In this document: positions 10,384 through 24,200 of the stretch, piece after piece
Layout of the letters: each line of letters opens with the position of its first letter
Position numbering within the stretch: position 1 is the first letter of the stretch
Assembly: GCA_003013855.2 (NCBI GenBank)
Contig: ML058408.1
Coordinates: 1,116,001 to 1,180,000 of the forward strand
Direction: 5' to 3'
Length of the DNA stretch: 64,000 nt
Source of the DNA: Liriodendron chinense
Lineage: Eukaryota > Streptophyta > Magnoliopsida > Magnoliales > Magnoliaceae
The notes under the pieces: generated by a model
The model's input: the letters and a program-made list of their open reading frames with translations, nothing else
Databases searched by the model: none
What the model was told of the DNA's origin: nothing
Program-made: the position numbers and the translations under genes

Positions 10384-13054
10384 AATGAGCATGAAAAAGG
10401 CTTTGTTGTCTATCACTTTTTTAGAGGTGACAAAAATATTATTGACAAGGCATTGCAAGGGTGGCAAAGAATACAAGGAAGACTGGCAAACCCAAAAATG
10501 ACCCGACAAACTACCAAAACCAAAAAGGAAGAATGGTGAACCCCAACACCTAAAGGGGCACTTCATCCCCACTCCTAGATGGAGAAACCCCAAACCCTCC
10601 CAACAACCCAATCGATGTTGTGGCTCAAATGCCAAAAACATCTCCCATTCCTCTCTTCCCAGATCGCCTGAAGTCCAGCCAAAAGACATAAGCACCATAT
10701 TGAATCTTCTTGTCTTTCTGGAGCATAATCCTGTGCCAAGCCAAGAACATCTCCCATTCCCCTTTGTTTTCTATCATTCTTAATAAATGAACCTAAAAAG
10801 GACTCTATTGTCTATATCAATAGAAATGAGTTATATGATACTTAGGCTATGATGCTTGACACATCGGCACTCAGAAATTGTATGTGTGGCATATATATTA
10901 AGTTACTAACATCTAATTCATGGACGCTTGTCGAAAATTAAAATAAAATAAAAATTTGTTGGATGGTTGGATGCTTTGATGGGATAGAAGGATGGAAGTT
11001 TGGATGGGATGGATGGATGTTTGGATTAGGGTTGTCTACGGGTTGGGCCTGTGGTAGGTCTCGGCCCAAATTTTAAACTGTTTCGGGCTAGGCTATCAGG
11101 CCAACCATATTCAAAATTCTGATTTTTTTAGGCCCAAGCCCGGTCCATTGACACCCCTAGTTTGGATGATTGGATGGGATGGATGGATGGTTGGATGGAT
11201 GGGATGGATGGATGTTTGGAAGGATAGATGGGATGTTTGGATGGATAGATTGGATGGATGTTTAGATGATTGGATGGCATGGATGGATGGCTGGATGGGA
11301 TGGTTGGATGGATGGATGCAATGCATGGACGGTTGGATGGATGGGATGGTTGGATAGATATTTGGATGGATAGATGGGGCAGATGGATGGATGGATGGGA
11401 TCGCTAGATGAATGGATGGATGGATAGATGCGATGGATGATTGGATGTTTGGAAGGATAGATGGGATGGATGAATGGATGTGATGGTTGGATTGGATGGA
11501 TGGATGGTTGGATAGATAGATAGGATGGATGGATGGACATTTGGACAGATGTTTGGATGATTAGATGCATGGATGGATGGGATGGTTGGATGGCTTGATG
11601 ACTGAATGGGATGGTTGGATGGACGATTGGATCATCTAGCATGTGTTTATATGCTTATTTATGCATGGATGTATAATATATGAATGCATTATGCATGTTT
11701 GTTCGCTCGTTAATTGGCTTAATGAGATTTAAGTGATTGTTGCGTTACTAAAGGACCGATTTCTGATGACAACACATGCTTTTAGGTCTCCATTAAATGG
11801 AAACTTATTATGTATGCATTCGTTTTGCAATGTTTTATTCCTAACTATAAAAATGTGTATTTAGTATCTCCTCAAGTTTCACTAAAAAATTCCACTGTTT
11901 GCCCAAGGCCAAAGGGCTGGACAGCACAGTTCATTGTTGTCTTTGCTGGGGTCGGTCACGACCAGTCGGGACCGGTCGGACCTGTCCAGCCGACCGGTCG
12001 TAACCAATCGTTATAGGCTAGGGATCAGCTTTTTGTTGTTGTCCCATTTTGTAGTCTGACAATTGGTTGGCCACGGGCCCAGACCGGTCAGCAATCTTGT
12101 CGTACATGCTGATAGGTTGTGTTTTTCAGCAGCACAAGCAACTTCTTTGGCCAATGTTTGGGTGGTCTTTTGGGACACCTAAGGCCAATCTAAGATGACT
12201 ACAAGTATACCTAAATGGGTCAAGGTCATTTACAGGTATGGGTTTTGGTTTCGTTCAAGGTTAAAGGCTTCACCAAGGCATCTCTTTTACCTTTTTCTTC
12301 TTCCTTGATGCAGGCAGGTACGCTTGAGTCTTCGGTCTTCATCTTCTTTAAGCTCAACCAACACTAGACTCACTGACCTAAGTAATTGACAAATAAGGTA
12401 CACTAGTATGCCACAAAAAAGTGCATTAACACATACACCATAGTGGATTATACATAGCACTACTAGGCAAGCCGTGTGGGCCCCACATGCTGTCCTTATG
12501 GGCAGTTGTGGACCATACACGCAACCCATGTAGACCAGCCATGTGGGCCACATACGTTGCCCACGTGGACGGCATGATGGGCCCCACACGTTGGGCCACA
12601 TGGAAATCATGGTGGGCCCCACATGCTGGCCACATGGTGGGTGGACCCCACATTTTGTATATGGATAGATCCCATGTTTCGTCGAATGGGTTCCACATTT
12701 ATATAATTGAAATTGATTTTTATTAGAGTGGCATGGCTACTTGGATTTGGTGTAAACTGTTGTGATGTAAGGAAAGATTACTCGGTATGATGAAGTATGT
12801 GACTAGGGATGATTGGTTCTACCAGTAGGTCGTACCTGATGGCTTAAACTTTATATGAATGCCATCTTGGATGTTATTTCTCACTAAGGTACGAATTACA
12901 ATGCACTCATCTGTGGACCATCCTAATGAGCCACTAAGTTACCTACCAAGAAGGAAATTGTCCGCTAGTAGACCCTCATTTCTAATGGTGTGAACCATAT
13001 TAAACAGTTGTCATTTTCTTTACAATAGGAATTTGATTTTTGAACCGCATAAAA

Positions 13055-13136
<82 letters not shown>

Positions 13137-15144
13137 GGTACCTAGAAGTATATTTTAATAGTTAGACTTGTATGGAATGAATTGGGTGGGCCACAGCAAA
13201 GGTACATATATATGCTAGAGATGGCTAAGAAACACGATCAACTGAACCAAGAAGCCACGTTCGACAACTGTACCAAAAAGAATTAAGAAGAGAGTATACT
13301 CACACAAACTTCTCTATATGGGTAAGTATAAGTGAACTTTATATAGATGGTGGGATTATATGTATCTTTTAACTTTTATGTTTTATAACTACGATGTTTC
13401 ATGAATTGAATAGCATTGAATTTTGAAAAGAATATGACATTCTGTGAAAATGAACACCAAACAACTCGGGAAATAAGGTGTCCCTTAAATAGATGGGAGG
13501 AGAGATCCCAGGGTGCGAGACCCCAACTCTAGTTGGTACCAATAGGGCCTCTGTCAATGACTACGAGTCGGGCAAGGAAGGAGTCTAACAAGCTCATTAA
13601 TGGGTTACTCAATGATCTAGGCCAAGTGTGATAGCCTAAGACTAGAGGATGGGCCAATACCCGAGGCTTATATACACAGTATGTGAAGTGTCACTCGAAG
13701 CGAGGGTCAACTGGTGCTAGTCAGGTGGGTGTTGGTATGCCAAGTTGAAATAGATTGGCCCTCAGTGGTTCAAATAACTAACTGTACAGGTTTTGTGATG
13801 GAAACTCGGGCAAGTAGCCAAATCATTCATTGAATTATTTATGTTTTGAGGATCATGTACAATGTTATTTGCATCATGTATGGGTTATTAATGCATGCAT
13901 TATACTTATTGGGCCTAGATAGCTCACCCTGTAGACTACTAACCATCTAGGATGAAGAGTATGTACGTCGCTTGCGTGAATTGCTAGATGACGTTTATAA
14001 TATACCACCTAAGCAAGCGGAGCATGACAAGGTCTTCATGGGAGCATATGAACGCTGAGAAAAATGAGTAACAAGAGATGAATAAACATTTTAGTTATTA
14101 ACATGTTTAGATGATAGGAGGTATTTAATTTGTTTTCTTTATTTGGATATTTTATTGGTTTAGGTTTGAATAATGGGATGAGTAGAGAAACATCCTACGA
14201 ACATTTCTTGGATACTTGAATTATTTATATGGTAGGCATTTTCTTTATTCAAGCATGAATTGTGTGATGGGATGAATGTGTTTATTTGAATTTTTTCCCC
14301 AAGTCACACCCTTAACTAGGCAGCTGGGTCAAGAGGGCCCCAATTCCAAAATTGGGGGTGTGACAGTTGGAGTGTATGTGATCACATATGCCATTATGCA
14401 ATCGCATTATGGGATATGCGATCGCATACCATCCAGAAGGCATATGCGACCATCGCATATGCCATAAGGATGGCATTATGCGATCGCATAATCGCATATG
14501 ACAACACTGGTGGAGGTAAGAAAAGACTTGGTGAACTATGGTCTACGTTATGCCCCTATGGTAGAGTGGAATGGTGTAGCCGACCCCTATTAACTAGGAA
14601 AAGGTTAGATGATGATGATGATGATGATCAAAGGACAGAATTTCTTTTTATTTTTTACATGCAAATGGAGAACAACCGTTTCAGGAGGAAAAAGAAAGAA
14701 GGAGACAAAGGAGAACAAGGAAGAAGAGTGGAATATGAGATAACTGCATTAAAAAATTCTTGATTTACATAAATGCACCACAAGAAGAAGAGCACAAAGA
14801 TTCTAGAAAATTAACTCTAGACAAGTACACCTAACTAGAGTTGTACACAAACCAAGCCAACTCGAAAAGCTCGCTCGGCTCGGCTCGGTTCGAAAAGGCT
14901 CGATTTGGCTCGATTCGTAGGGTGGATCAAGCCGAGCCGAGCCGAGCCTATTTTATGGGCTCGTTGAAAATTCGAGCCAAGCTCGAGCTTGGCCTGAGCT
15001 CAATTCGGCTCGGCTCGAACCAGGCTTGGATCGGCTCGGTTTTTTTTTTTAAGATAATATATACTTATTATATATAATATATATTCAAGAATCGAGCGCC
15101 CTAACCTAAACTCTTTTTTCATTTGAGCGCCCTCGCCCGGCCTG

Positions 15145-15188
<44 letters not shown>

Positions 15189-15210
15189 TCTGATCTATCA
15201 TATCGCTCAA

Positions 15211-15253
<43 letters not shown>

Positions 15254-18200
15254 CGATCTCTCTCCCCTCTTCACCCGGCCAGCCAACGCACGGCCTGACC
15301 TGCTCAGCTCTCTCTCTCTCATCAATGATCTCTCTCACTCTCCCCTCGTCGCCCAGCCAGCCAACGCCCAGTCCCCAGATGACCGGACCGGTAGAGCCGC
15401 CCCCTCGGCCCTCACTCTCGATCATCCAACCGATCGGACCCCCCCTGTCCGTCCAGCAGCCAACCGCCCCAACCCTGTCCGAAAGCCGACCGACAGAGGT
15501 ATTTTCATTTGTGTAACTTGTCATTTGCATTGTGAATTTGTGAGTTGTGACTTGAAATAGGCTCGAAAGAATGTTAGCTCGAAAGCCAAGGTTGATGTTG
15601 GCTCGAAAGCTCGAGCTCAAATTTAGGCTCGAAAGCTCGAACTCAGATAAGCTCGAACTCAGCTCGAAAGCTCGTCCAAACCAAGCCGAGCTGCCCAGTT
15701 GGGCTCGATGACCAAGCCGAGCTTGAGCCCAGGTGCTCTGCTGGCCGAGCTGAGCCAAGTTGGGTCAAGCTCGATTCGATTTGGCTTGTGTACAGATCTA
15801 CACCTAACTGACACATAGATAGGTTTGCAATCTAGAACAACGAAAAATTCAGAATACTAAAGTGATATGCAACCCAACCAGACACCATTAAAGTTATGCA
15901 ATTTAGAAAAGTAAAGCATTGAGAATTTAAGTGATGTGTAGAAGTCATACAATTCATTCGCCAAAGATATTCTCTACAATAAAAGATGGCATTTTCTGTT
16001 TGCAATACCACTCAAGACTAAGGGTGTCCATAGGTCAGATTAGCCCATCAGGCATTTGGACTCGGTCCATCACAGGCTGTATTTGGGCCTAGCATTTTGG
16101 TCTAGTGGATCAGACCTGAAAGTTTAGGCCCCATAACCAATAGGGCAAAGCTCAAGTCAAGATTATTCATCCATTGGGTCAAGATGGGCCACCCCAGGTC
16201 CATGACAAGATGACAACAATGTATAATGGTAACATGTACATTTAATACGTAATATCAATGCGATTATATTGAAATTTTTTAATCAAGTCGAGGTCAAGCC
16301 TTGTACTTCTAATTGGGTTAGCTTACAACAGAAAATTTGGGCTTGGGTGGTGATCGCAACTCGAAAAATTGGCCTGTATTGGGTTTTGGTTGGCTTGCAA
16401 ATACATGATCAAACAAGAAAATACGGCACTCATGAAAGAGTTTCCTATTCGTTTTGCACAAGAAGTTCCCTATGTGAAACTCAGTTTGTAGATTTTAAGG
16501 GCCATGGTTGGTCTATCCAAGCAATTGATCTAATTACCCCCATCATGGATGGACCATCCCCAAAAACCCTCCCAAGATCAGAAGATCCTAGACATCAAAT
16601 CTTTGGTCTTTCCTCCATTGAATGTGGCTTGTTCATGCCTTTTGTTTTAATCTTGTACTTGCTAGCCAACAATGGGAAGGTTAGAGACTTGGGACTGATT
16701 GAGGAAAGATTTCAGGAATGGTCCATCCATTATGAGGGCCTTCAGATCAATGGCTTGGTTAAACCAACCAAGGCCCCCTAATCTACAAACTGACACATGC
16801 ACGCACGCACAGAAAATCATAAGGGTAACATCTTGGAAAATTGATCTATACAGCTGTAGTAATGGAGGAGAGGAAATGGAGAGGGAAAGAGAGTGCTTAA
16901 CTAATCCTCCCTTCTGTTCTTTACTTTTCTACTAGGAAGTTGCAATACAGATAAGAGATAGAGAAGGAAAGAACCATATGAAAGATAAGAGATGACTAAT
17001 AGAACAGATAAACACTGCAGATGGTGCTTTGCAGTAGCACTGAACTGTGGTGTGACAATCACATGCACAGTACAGTTAACTGCAGGAGCATGTGCATACA
17101 TACATACACTTCTAACGACAGCAAAATCAAAACTTAGAAGGATCAGTATATGATAATGGAATCACATCACTAGAATACATTAAACAAAAAATCAGTTGCC
17201 TACTTTGTCCAGAGTGTAAGTATAATGCTCCCACAAGTGTGTACATAGCCACGCTCCACCCATTTGCCACAAAGCCCAGACAGGATCACCTCGATCTGGT
17301 GATGTTTTTGCCCATATGTCAGAGACTTGATGAGCAACCCAACCACTGGCTTCATAGTTGACCTGTTGATACAAAAATCTGAGGGTCAAATATGAAGCAC
17401 CAATCCTAGGTCATATTTCTTAAGCGTTGTATAATGTATAGAGCAAAGAAGGAAATTTTCCAAAATATATTCATGGCATTGAACATTGTTTCCAACTACT
17501 AATGATATGTGTGCCATGGCTTTGGGCTCACAATCCAAGCCCCATCCTATCCACCAAAAGCAAAAACATGCACACAGCATATAGGTTGATCAATTGTGAA
17601 CTGGAGAGCCAATGCTAAAAATGTTACATTTAGTGAAATAGTTGTCATTTGTTAAAAAGATAATTGTCCAAATTGTCTGAACATTTATTCATTAAATAGG
17701 GGTTTATTTGTAAATATGCAAGTAGAGACTTATGTGTATTTTCCACATTTATTAAGGTGTTATTTGTAAATAAGGGAACCCTACATATAAAAAGAATAAG
17801 GAAAAAGGGGAGCTCACGGTTTTGAGAACTCTCTCATTTTTCATCTCTTTCTTTCTCTCTGTCTACAAAATCCACAACTCTTCCTGTGTTCAAATCCCAG
17901 AAGTAGCAAATATGCCACCAGTAATATATTCTCCCACAGGGGGGCGTTTATGGTGTGAGTTGTGAGCGTCCCTCCACTTAGGCGTGAGTAGTGTGTTGTC
18001 CGGTTCAATTCTGCGATTCTCTCATTTGACTTTATACGATGCCAGTCAGATCATACTGTTTTTGTTCACACTCAGCAAGATGGCAGAACCATTGTTCTTG
18101 TTTATGTGGATGATATAATTATTACTAGAGATGATTTGGACTTTATAGAATGTGTCAAGCAGATGCTAAGCAAAGAATTTAAAATTAAGGACCTTGATCC

Positions 18201-21200
18201 TCTTCAATACTTCTTAGGGATTAAAGTTGTCCGCTCATCCAAGGGTATCTTTATATCTCAAAGAAAGTACACTCTAGACTTACTCAATGAGACTAGCAAG
18301 CTTAGTACTCGTCCTGCCTTACATGAATCCGAAGGTGATAGTCTAACAGACCCTGGCATGCATCAAAGATTGGTTGGAAAGCTGATCTTCTTAACTATTA
18401 CAAGGCCAGATATCACTCAGGCTGTGAGTGTTGTTAGCAGGTCCATGCGTTCGCCGAAATAATCACATCTTGAGGCTGTGTACTGTATATTGAGATATTT
18501 AAAATCATGCCCAAGACGCGGTATGCTAATCATGGACATATTCATATTACTTGATATTCTGATGCTTACTGGGAAGGGTGTCCAAATGACAGAAAGTCAA
18601 CTTCTGGCTATTGTACCTTTCTTGGAGATAATCTGGTGACTTGGAGAAGCAAAAAACAGTCAGTGGTGTCTAGATCCAGTGCAGAAGCAGAATATCAAGT
18701 TATGGCTTAGGGAACTTGTGAGATTCTGTGGTTGAGATCTATTATGGAAGAGCTTGGTTTCCTTTATCAACTCTGCTATTCCTTTTTACTGCGATAACCA
18801 AGTTGCCATCCACATTGCATCTGACTCAGTTTACCATGAAAGGACAAAGCATATTGAAGTAGATCTCCATTTCATCCGAGAGAAGATCTCTTCTGGGAAG
18901 TTGTGCATTCCATTTGTCAAATCAATTGAGCAATTAGCTGACATTTTCACAAAGGCACTCAGTTCTCCTATGTTGCAAGAGATTTCGAGCAAGTTGGGTA
19001 TGATAGATATTCATATACCAACTTGAGGGGGAGTGTTGGAACATTTATTCATTAAATAAGGGTTTATTTGTAAATATGCAATTAGGGACTTATGTGTATT
19101 TTCCACATTAAGGTGTTATTTGTAAATAGGCGAAACCCTACACATAAAAAGAACAAGGAAAAAGGGGAGCTCACGGTTTTGAGAACTCTTCATTTTTCAT
19201 CTCTTTCTTTCTCTCTCTCTACAAAATCTACAACTCTTCACAAATATCCAATCATTGATCACTACAAAAGCACACAGTTTAAAATATATCTACCCCATGG
19301 TGAAAATAAAAATGAACTTTCATGTTTTAATGGTTGTGCCGTCTTTTTCATATTTGACATGATTTTTTATTATCATTTAACAGTTTCCTTCCGAGGAATT
19401 AATTTCTGAAATCAATCCTAGAATCTTGCTTCCACCATCTAATTCTTACACTACTAACCCATGTAGAGTTGTTAGAGGTTCACCTAGCATCAATCCAAGG
19501 CTATTGCATGATCACCACTACGTCCTTCTTACAAGGAAGAGTCTTTTTGTGATTAGTGCGGTGTACTCTTAAAAGTCAAGTTTTCATCTCTCCTTAAAAT
19601 AATATTCTTTATTAGTAAGCTATACACTGGACCCTTTTCTTTTCCTGAACAAAACTCCAAGCTTTCTCAACAAATCTCTTCTAGGTATAGGATCTATTTA
19701 TAGGAGTTCAAGGTTTTTCAAGCGTACCAACATATGGCGGTCCTCATACCTATGAACTTCAAGATGCCCTATATCATCAAAAGTCTGTAATCTTGTCTAT
19801 TTGTGAACCCAAATTGACCAAATCCAACCACTATCTTTGGTGTCCATCCTTAGAAAATCCCATGTAAGTACAAGAGGTGGACCACTAAAAGATTCAATTG
19901 TTGGATGTCCATCAACTTTCATCAAAACACTTTAATGGTGAAATCAAAAGATCTAACACTCAAAAACATTCGAGAAACCTTCTAGAAAAAAAAATTAAGT
20001 GCATTGGCCAGCTACAAAACACTTGAAGGCCAATCCAATTGACAAGATCTATCCACAACTAAGTCTCAGGAAAGCGGATCCCATGTTGATGCATGTAAGG
20101 CTTCAACCTCATCCTAATGCATGCACCCAAAAAACACCGGTGTTTTGACCACTAATATAACCTCAAAAGGTGTGTCCAAACCACCACACTAGGACCATGA
20201 AGTCCTTCCATAACCTCAGGTCTAAGGATTAGTCAAAGCTAGCAGCACACAATCAAGTCAACCCAATCCAAGCATGATGGGCCTTTCAATTAGAAGACTT
20301 GATGCAATCCTCCGATGCAAATGTTCAATCAAGCTCAATATAGGTACTCGTAAATAAGTGAACATTCACTCTCCCATGTGGTGAAGGGCATAGGGTAAGA
20401 TGCGTGGTGGTAGAGATTAATCCATCCCAACTTCTCGTTGGTAACTCGTCACATAGGATAACTACAAAATTGATCCCAATTTGTTCAAACCTAATGGATC
20501 GGTTATGGAATGTAGGGTACTTAAGAACTGTGCTACCACAACTCTCCCTCAGCCATGATGGCCATTGCATCCATTTCAATCTTTCCCCATGGACCCACGA
20601 GAGATTCCGTAAGGAACCACTATAACCCACTAAACATATCTAATGCAAAAGTTCCAGACAAATTCCATTCAACTAAAGTGGTCATGAATAAAAAATGTCT
20701 GCAAGTGTATTGTCAACGCACTGATACACCACAGGCATAACGACACCAATTGCTGATACACCCATTTTTTCTGGACCAAACACTTGTAGCCTAATGAGGG
20801 TGACTAATATACAACCATTTCGTACCCATTTTTCAACACAATGGTAGCATTTACACCGCCAGTGACATCAGGAAATCACTAGTGATCATGGTTGGATCTC
20901 CACTTGAAAAGGGGGGGGGGCGCAAGGAACAGAAAAAGGGAGGCAAAGCTAACCCTTTCGTTGCTTTGATTGACACAATAATAACACGAGAAGAAAAAAG
21001 GGAGTGTAATCCCCCTCTGACCCCTTAAGATCTTATTTGTAATGAAATTAATCCTAAACACAGTGCATGTTACCTGCAGGCTGCAGGAGTACACTATCAT
21101 ACACACCCACACTTTCTCCTACGCAAGCCTCAATTCACAAGCGTGTGATAAAGGAGAGAGAAAGTGCGCCCACCTGATTACAGGTGTGACGGGAGACTAA

Positions 21201-24200
21201 TTAAAGACAACCACTTGCCAAATTATATCCAAAATACCCGAACATAAGGGAATCCTTATTGTATACCCCCATCCGTACAGTATTAGGCCATACATTGGTG
21301 TGCACAATCCCATACCTTATCTTTCCCGTCTACTCCAAAGATGGCAGTGCATGCTTTGTTAGTGGGCAAAAAAGAAGGTGCTAACAGTGGACAATCTTCA
21401 TAAAAGAAGGATGATCATCCCAAATGTTTGTTTAATGTGTTACCAAGACAAGGAATCGGTGGATCACCTCTTCATACATTGTTCATTCACATGGAGGTTT
21501 TGGGATTGCTTTTTTGACTTATTCGGGGTCGTATGGGTGTCGCCAAACTCTATTGACCAGTCTATATTGGCATGGCATTGTGGAGGCAATGGGATCATTG
21601 TAAAAAAAAAAAAAAGTACGGCATTTATGTTTAGTGGTGGGTTTGTGGTTCATATGGCTAGAAAGGAATGATCGTTGTTTCAAGAATAGGCGGGGGGTGT
21701 TGGAAATCTTCAAAAAGGCTAAATATTATGTTATGGATTGGGCAATTATATCCAAAGCTATTTCCCTATTCCCGATCAGTTGGATCGAGTTGTAATTTTA
21801 TTTTTCACGTTTCTCTGTTCTGTATATTTGGCTCCGGCCTTTATGAATAAATTTATCATCTTTCAAAAAAAAAATATTAAGTCTTGATCCACATCTTACT
21901 TTCTCATTGGTTCATGGATCTTTTGGTCTGAAATAGTAAAAATTCCAGATTTTTAGAACTTATGTATTTAGTTATGTAAAGGACTGTGTGAATACTAGCA
22001 CACATCAACTCGGTCCAATTTTTTCTTTCATCTATACGGTTTCTCTTGTGGTCTCACTGAATCTCTAGATCCAGATATGATATCAAAAGATACAGATTCA
22101 AGCCTAAAACTGAGCTGCATCAATTGATTTGCTGCATATTAAAATTTTCCTACAGCAGTAACACTTGGAAAGAACAGTATCCTTTCAAATTGATGCAAAT
22201 CCAAATTCCGTTACCAGACCCAAATGTATGAAAAGCACTTAAAGCATAGAATTCATGGCATCACAGGCTTCACAGGTGGTCAAGAAAAGCAAAATAGTTC
22301 CAGTAATGCATTCCACAAGTCTTTGACAGGTAAAATGCTGATTTCTAGTGGTTCTTGAAACTCTCTCCCATTCTATACCAAAGGTGACGTGATGAAATAG
22401 GAGACAATGCAAAATGCTAATTTCTAGTTGGTCACAATCTCTGGTTGTAGCATAAATTGATAGCAAATATTTACTTGGAACCCAAACTATTTTTAACAAG
22501 GATGCCCCTACTAACCCAATATTATACTTGGAACCCAGATTATTTTGAAAAGGATGCCCCTACTAACCCAGTATGTACAGAAAAGCATTTAACAGTATAG
22601 GATTAATTCATGGTAACACAGCTTCACAGGTAGTCAAGAAACAAACAGGTTCAGTAAGCATGCTGCATGGCTACAAGTCTTTGACAAGTAAAATGTCAGT
22701 TTCCAGTTGTTCTTGAAACCTTTCACTTTGTGTTTAATGTCTGATCATCACCTAAAATGATAGAACAAACTAATTGGAAGAGGATCTTACCCGGGCTGTT
22801 TTACTCCCATTGATTGCAAGGGAGGAAATATAATCAAACAAGGGCTCCTGGCATTCTTTAAGGTTGCAAGAAAGGGCAAGCCAATAATTCATCTGAAGAT
22901 TGATGTTCAGGTGAGGAGCGCCACTGGAAAAGTAAAGCATCGATAAATTTTCTGGATGCAAAACCGTAAGAGCATCACGCTAACTAATAAACTGGAAGGT
23001 AAACAACGTGTTACTTTTGTGTTGCAGTGAGGCAGAGATGTTACTGGGATCAAACATGCATAATTTCCAAACAAATAAAGAATCCATTGTACTAAACACG
23101 TACATAAAAAATAAAAAAAGCATAGAACTATGTTAGACATGTACGTAGTTCAGAATAATGGGTAAATACCATTGGAATTGTCCACGATTTGGACACAAAC
23201 TGAAGCATATGATTCAGGTCCGTAATGGCACAGTTCTTTTTCCCAAGATAATGATGAAGACCGAATTAAAAGAAATACACCAAAGAACCATGTATGGCAT
23301 TGCTTTTGGTAAGATAACTGGAACAGTGAGGATAAAACAGAGTCCATGATGAAATTAAGCAAAATGCGATATACAGACAAATTCATTACTGGGAGAAAGA
23401 GATATTAACATGTATTTCTGGAGTTGAAAAGAGTTTGATTCTGTGCTAAAATATCATCATAGCAGTCAAGCAATTTCTATCAATGGCATTTTACCTCTTC
23501 ATTTACATTTACATGCATATTGGAAGTTCACTCATAATCATGAAAAAGAAGCTTTTTTTTCATAGCTATTGGTGATTTCAATTATCAACTTCGCCAATAT
23601 GCAATCTATGAAGTGTCACATCCACCATATACGGCAACATGTATCGTGATCCAGACATTACATTGAGGGCCATATCCCAAAACTTACGGGACAACTGACC
23701 ATACGACAATCCGACTGCTGCGAGTTCTGCCAGCTGAATGAGGACCACTGCTCATTATTTGAGTTAGCCATCCCTTTTTCAGGTCACTGATTGGATGACT
23801 AACACAGTTCGATTAACTTACCATTTAGTTATTGGCCCATCCACATGGTAGCCCACAAAATCAACACTACTGACCACTATACATAAGTGCCATGAGTAGA
23901 AATGGTTTTGGGTGCACAACACAGGAATGTTTGAACCATGTGCATCATGGTAGCATTCATCTTATATTTTTTCCCCGTGATAGAATAGAATTCCTAAACC
24001 CTATCGTTTTGAGCTTTTCAGGCTCAAAGTGGAAGGATTTAAGGACCTAGTCTTGGGATGGTGGTCCTCTTTTGTGGTCACAAATCATGCTGGGTTCAAG
24101 CTCTTTCACAAGATGAAGCTTCTAAAATCCAAGTTGAAGGTTTGGAAGAAGTAAGTTTTTAACCGGAGAGAACTGGAGCTTGATTCTATTCTTTGGGAGA

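Larger units (their letters stand above)
17674..19240 (+). mobile_element. Ty1/copia element with large internal deletion, target duplication CAAAT
   Basis: Direct terminal repeats at 17674-17884 and 19034-19240 start TGTCTGAACA and TGTTGGAACA and end CTCTTCC/CTCTTCA. CAAAT stands on both sides (17669-17673 and 19241-19245). The polypurine tract GAGGGGGAG precedes the 3' LTR at 19025-19033. The interior keeps a ~100 bp leader, then jumps straight to the RT palm; gag, protease, integrase and half of RT are gone. The leader is shared with the TRIM-like element at 37929-38274. It lies in GH95 intron 4, antisense to the gene. Confidence 0.88.

Noticed and set aside
11111..11642. Open frames with His-Pro-Ser or Met-Asp-Gly-Trp repeats on both strands
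   Set aside because: They are translations of the GGATG minisatellite and have no start context or domain.
12287..12726. Open frames over the GTGGGCC-rich block
   Set aside because: Overlapping frames on both strands created by palindromic words; no family match.
15119..15758. Open frames rich in Arg-Glu or Ser-Leu around 15.1-15.7 kb
   Set aside because: They come from (CT)n runs and GCTCGAA repeats inside the hAT element.
16024..16200. hAT-MITE-like GGGTGTCCATAGG end
   Set aside because: Only one end was found, with no matching terminus or 8 bp duplication.
16269..16781. 170-codon plus-strand open frame in intron 5
   Set aside because: No recognisable motif, no splice context, antisense to the host gene; length is within chance for 64 kb.
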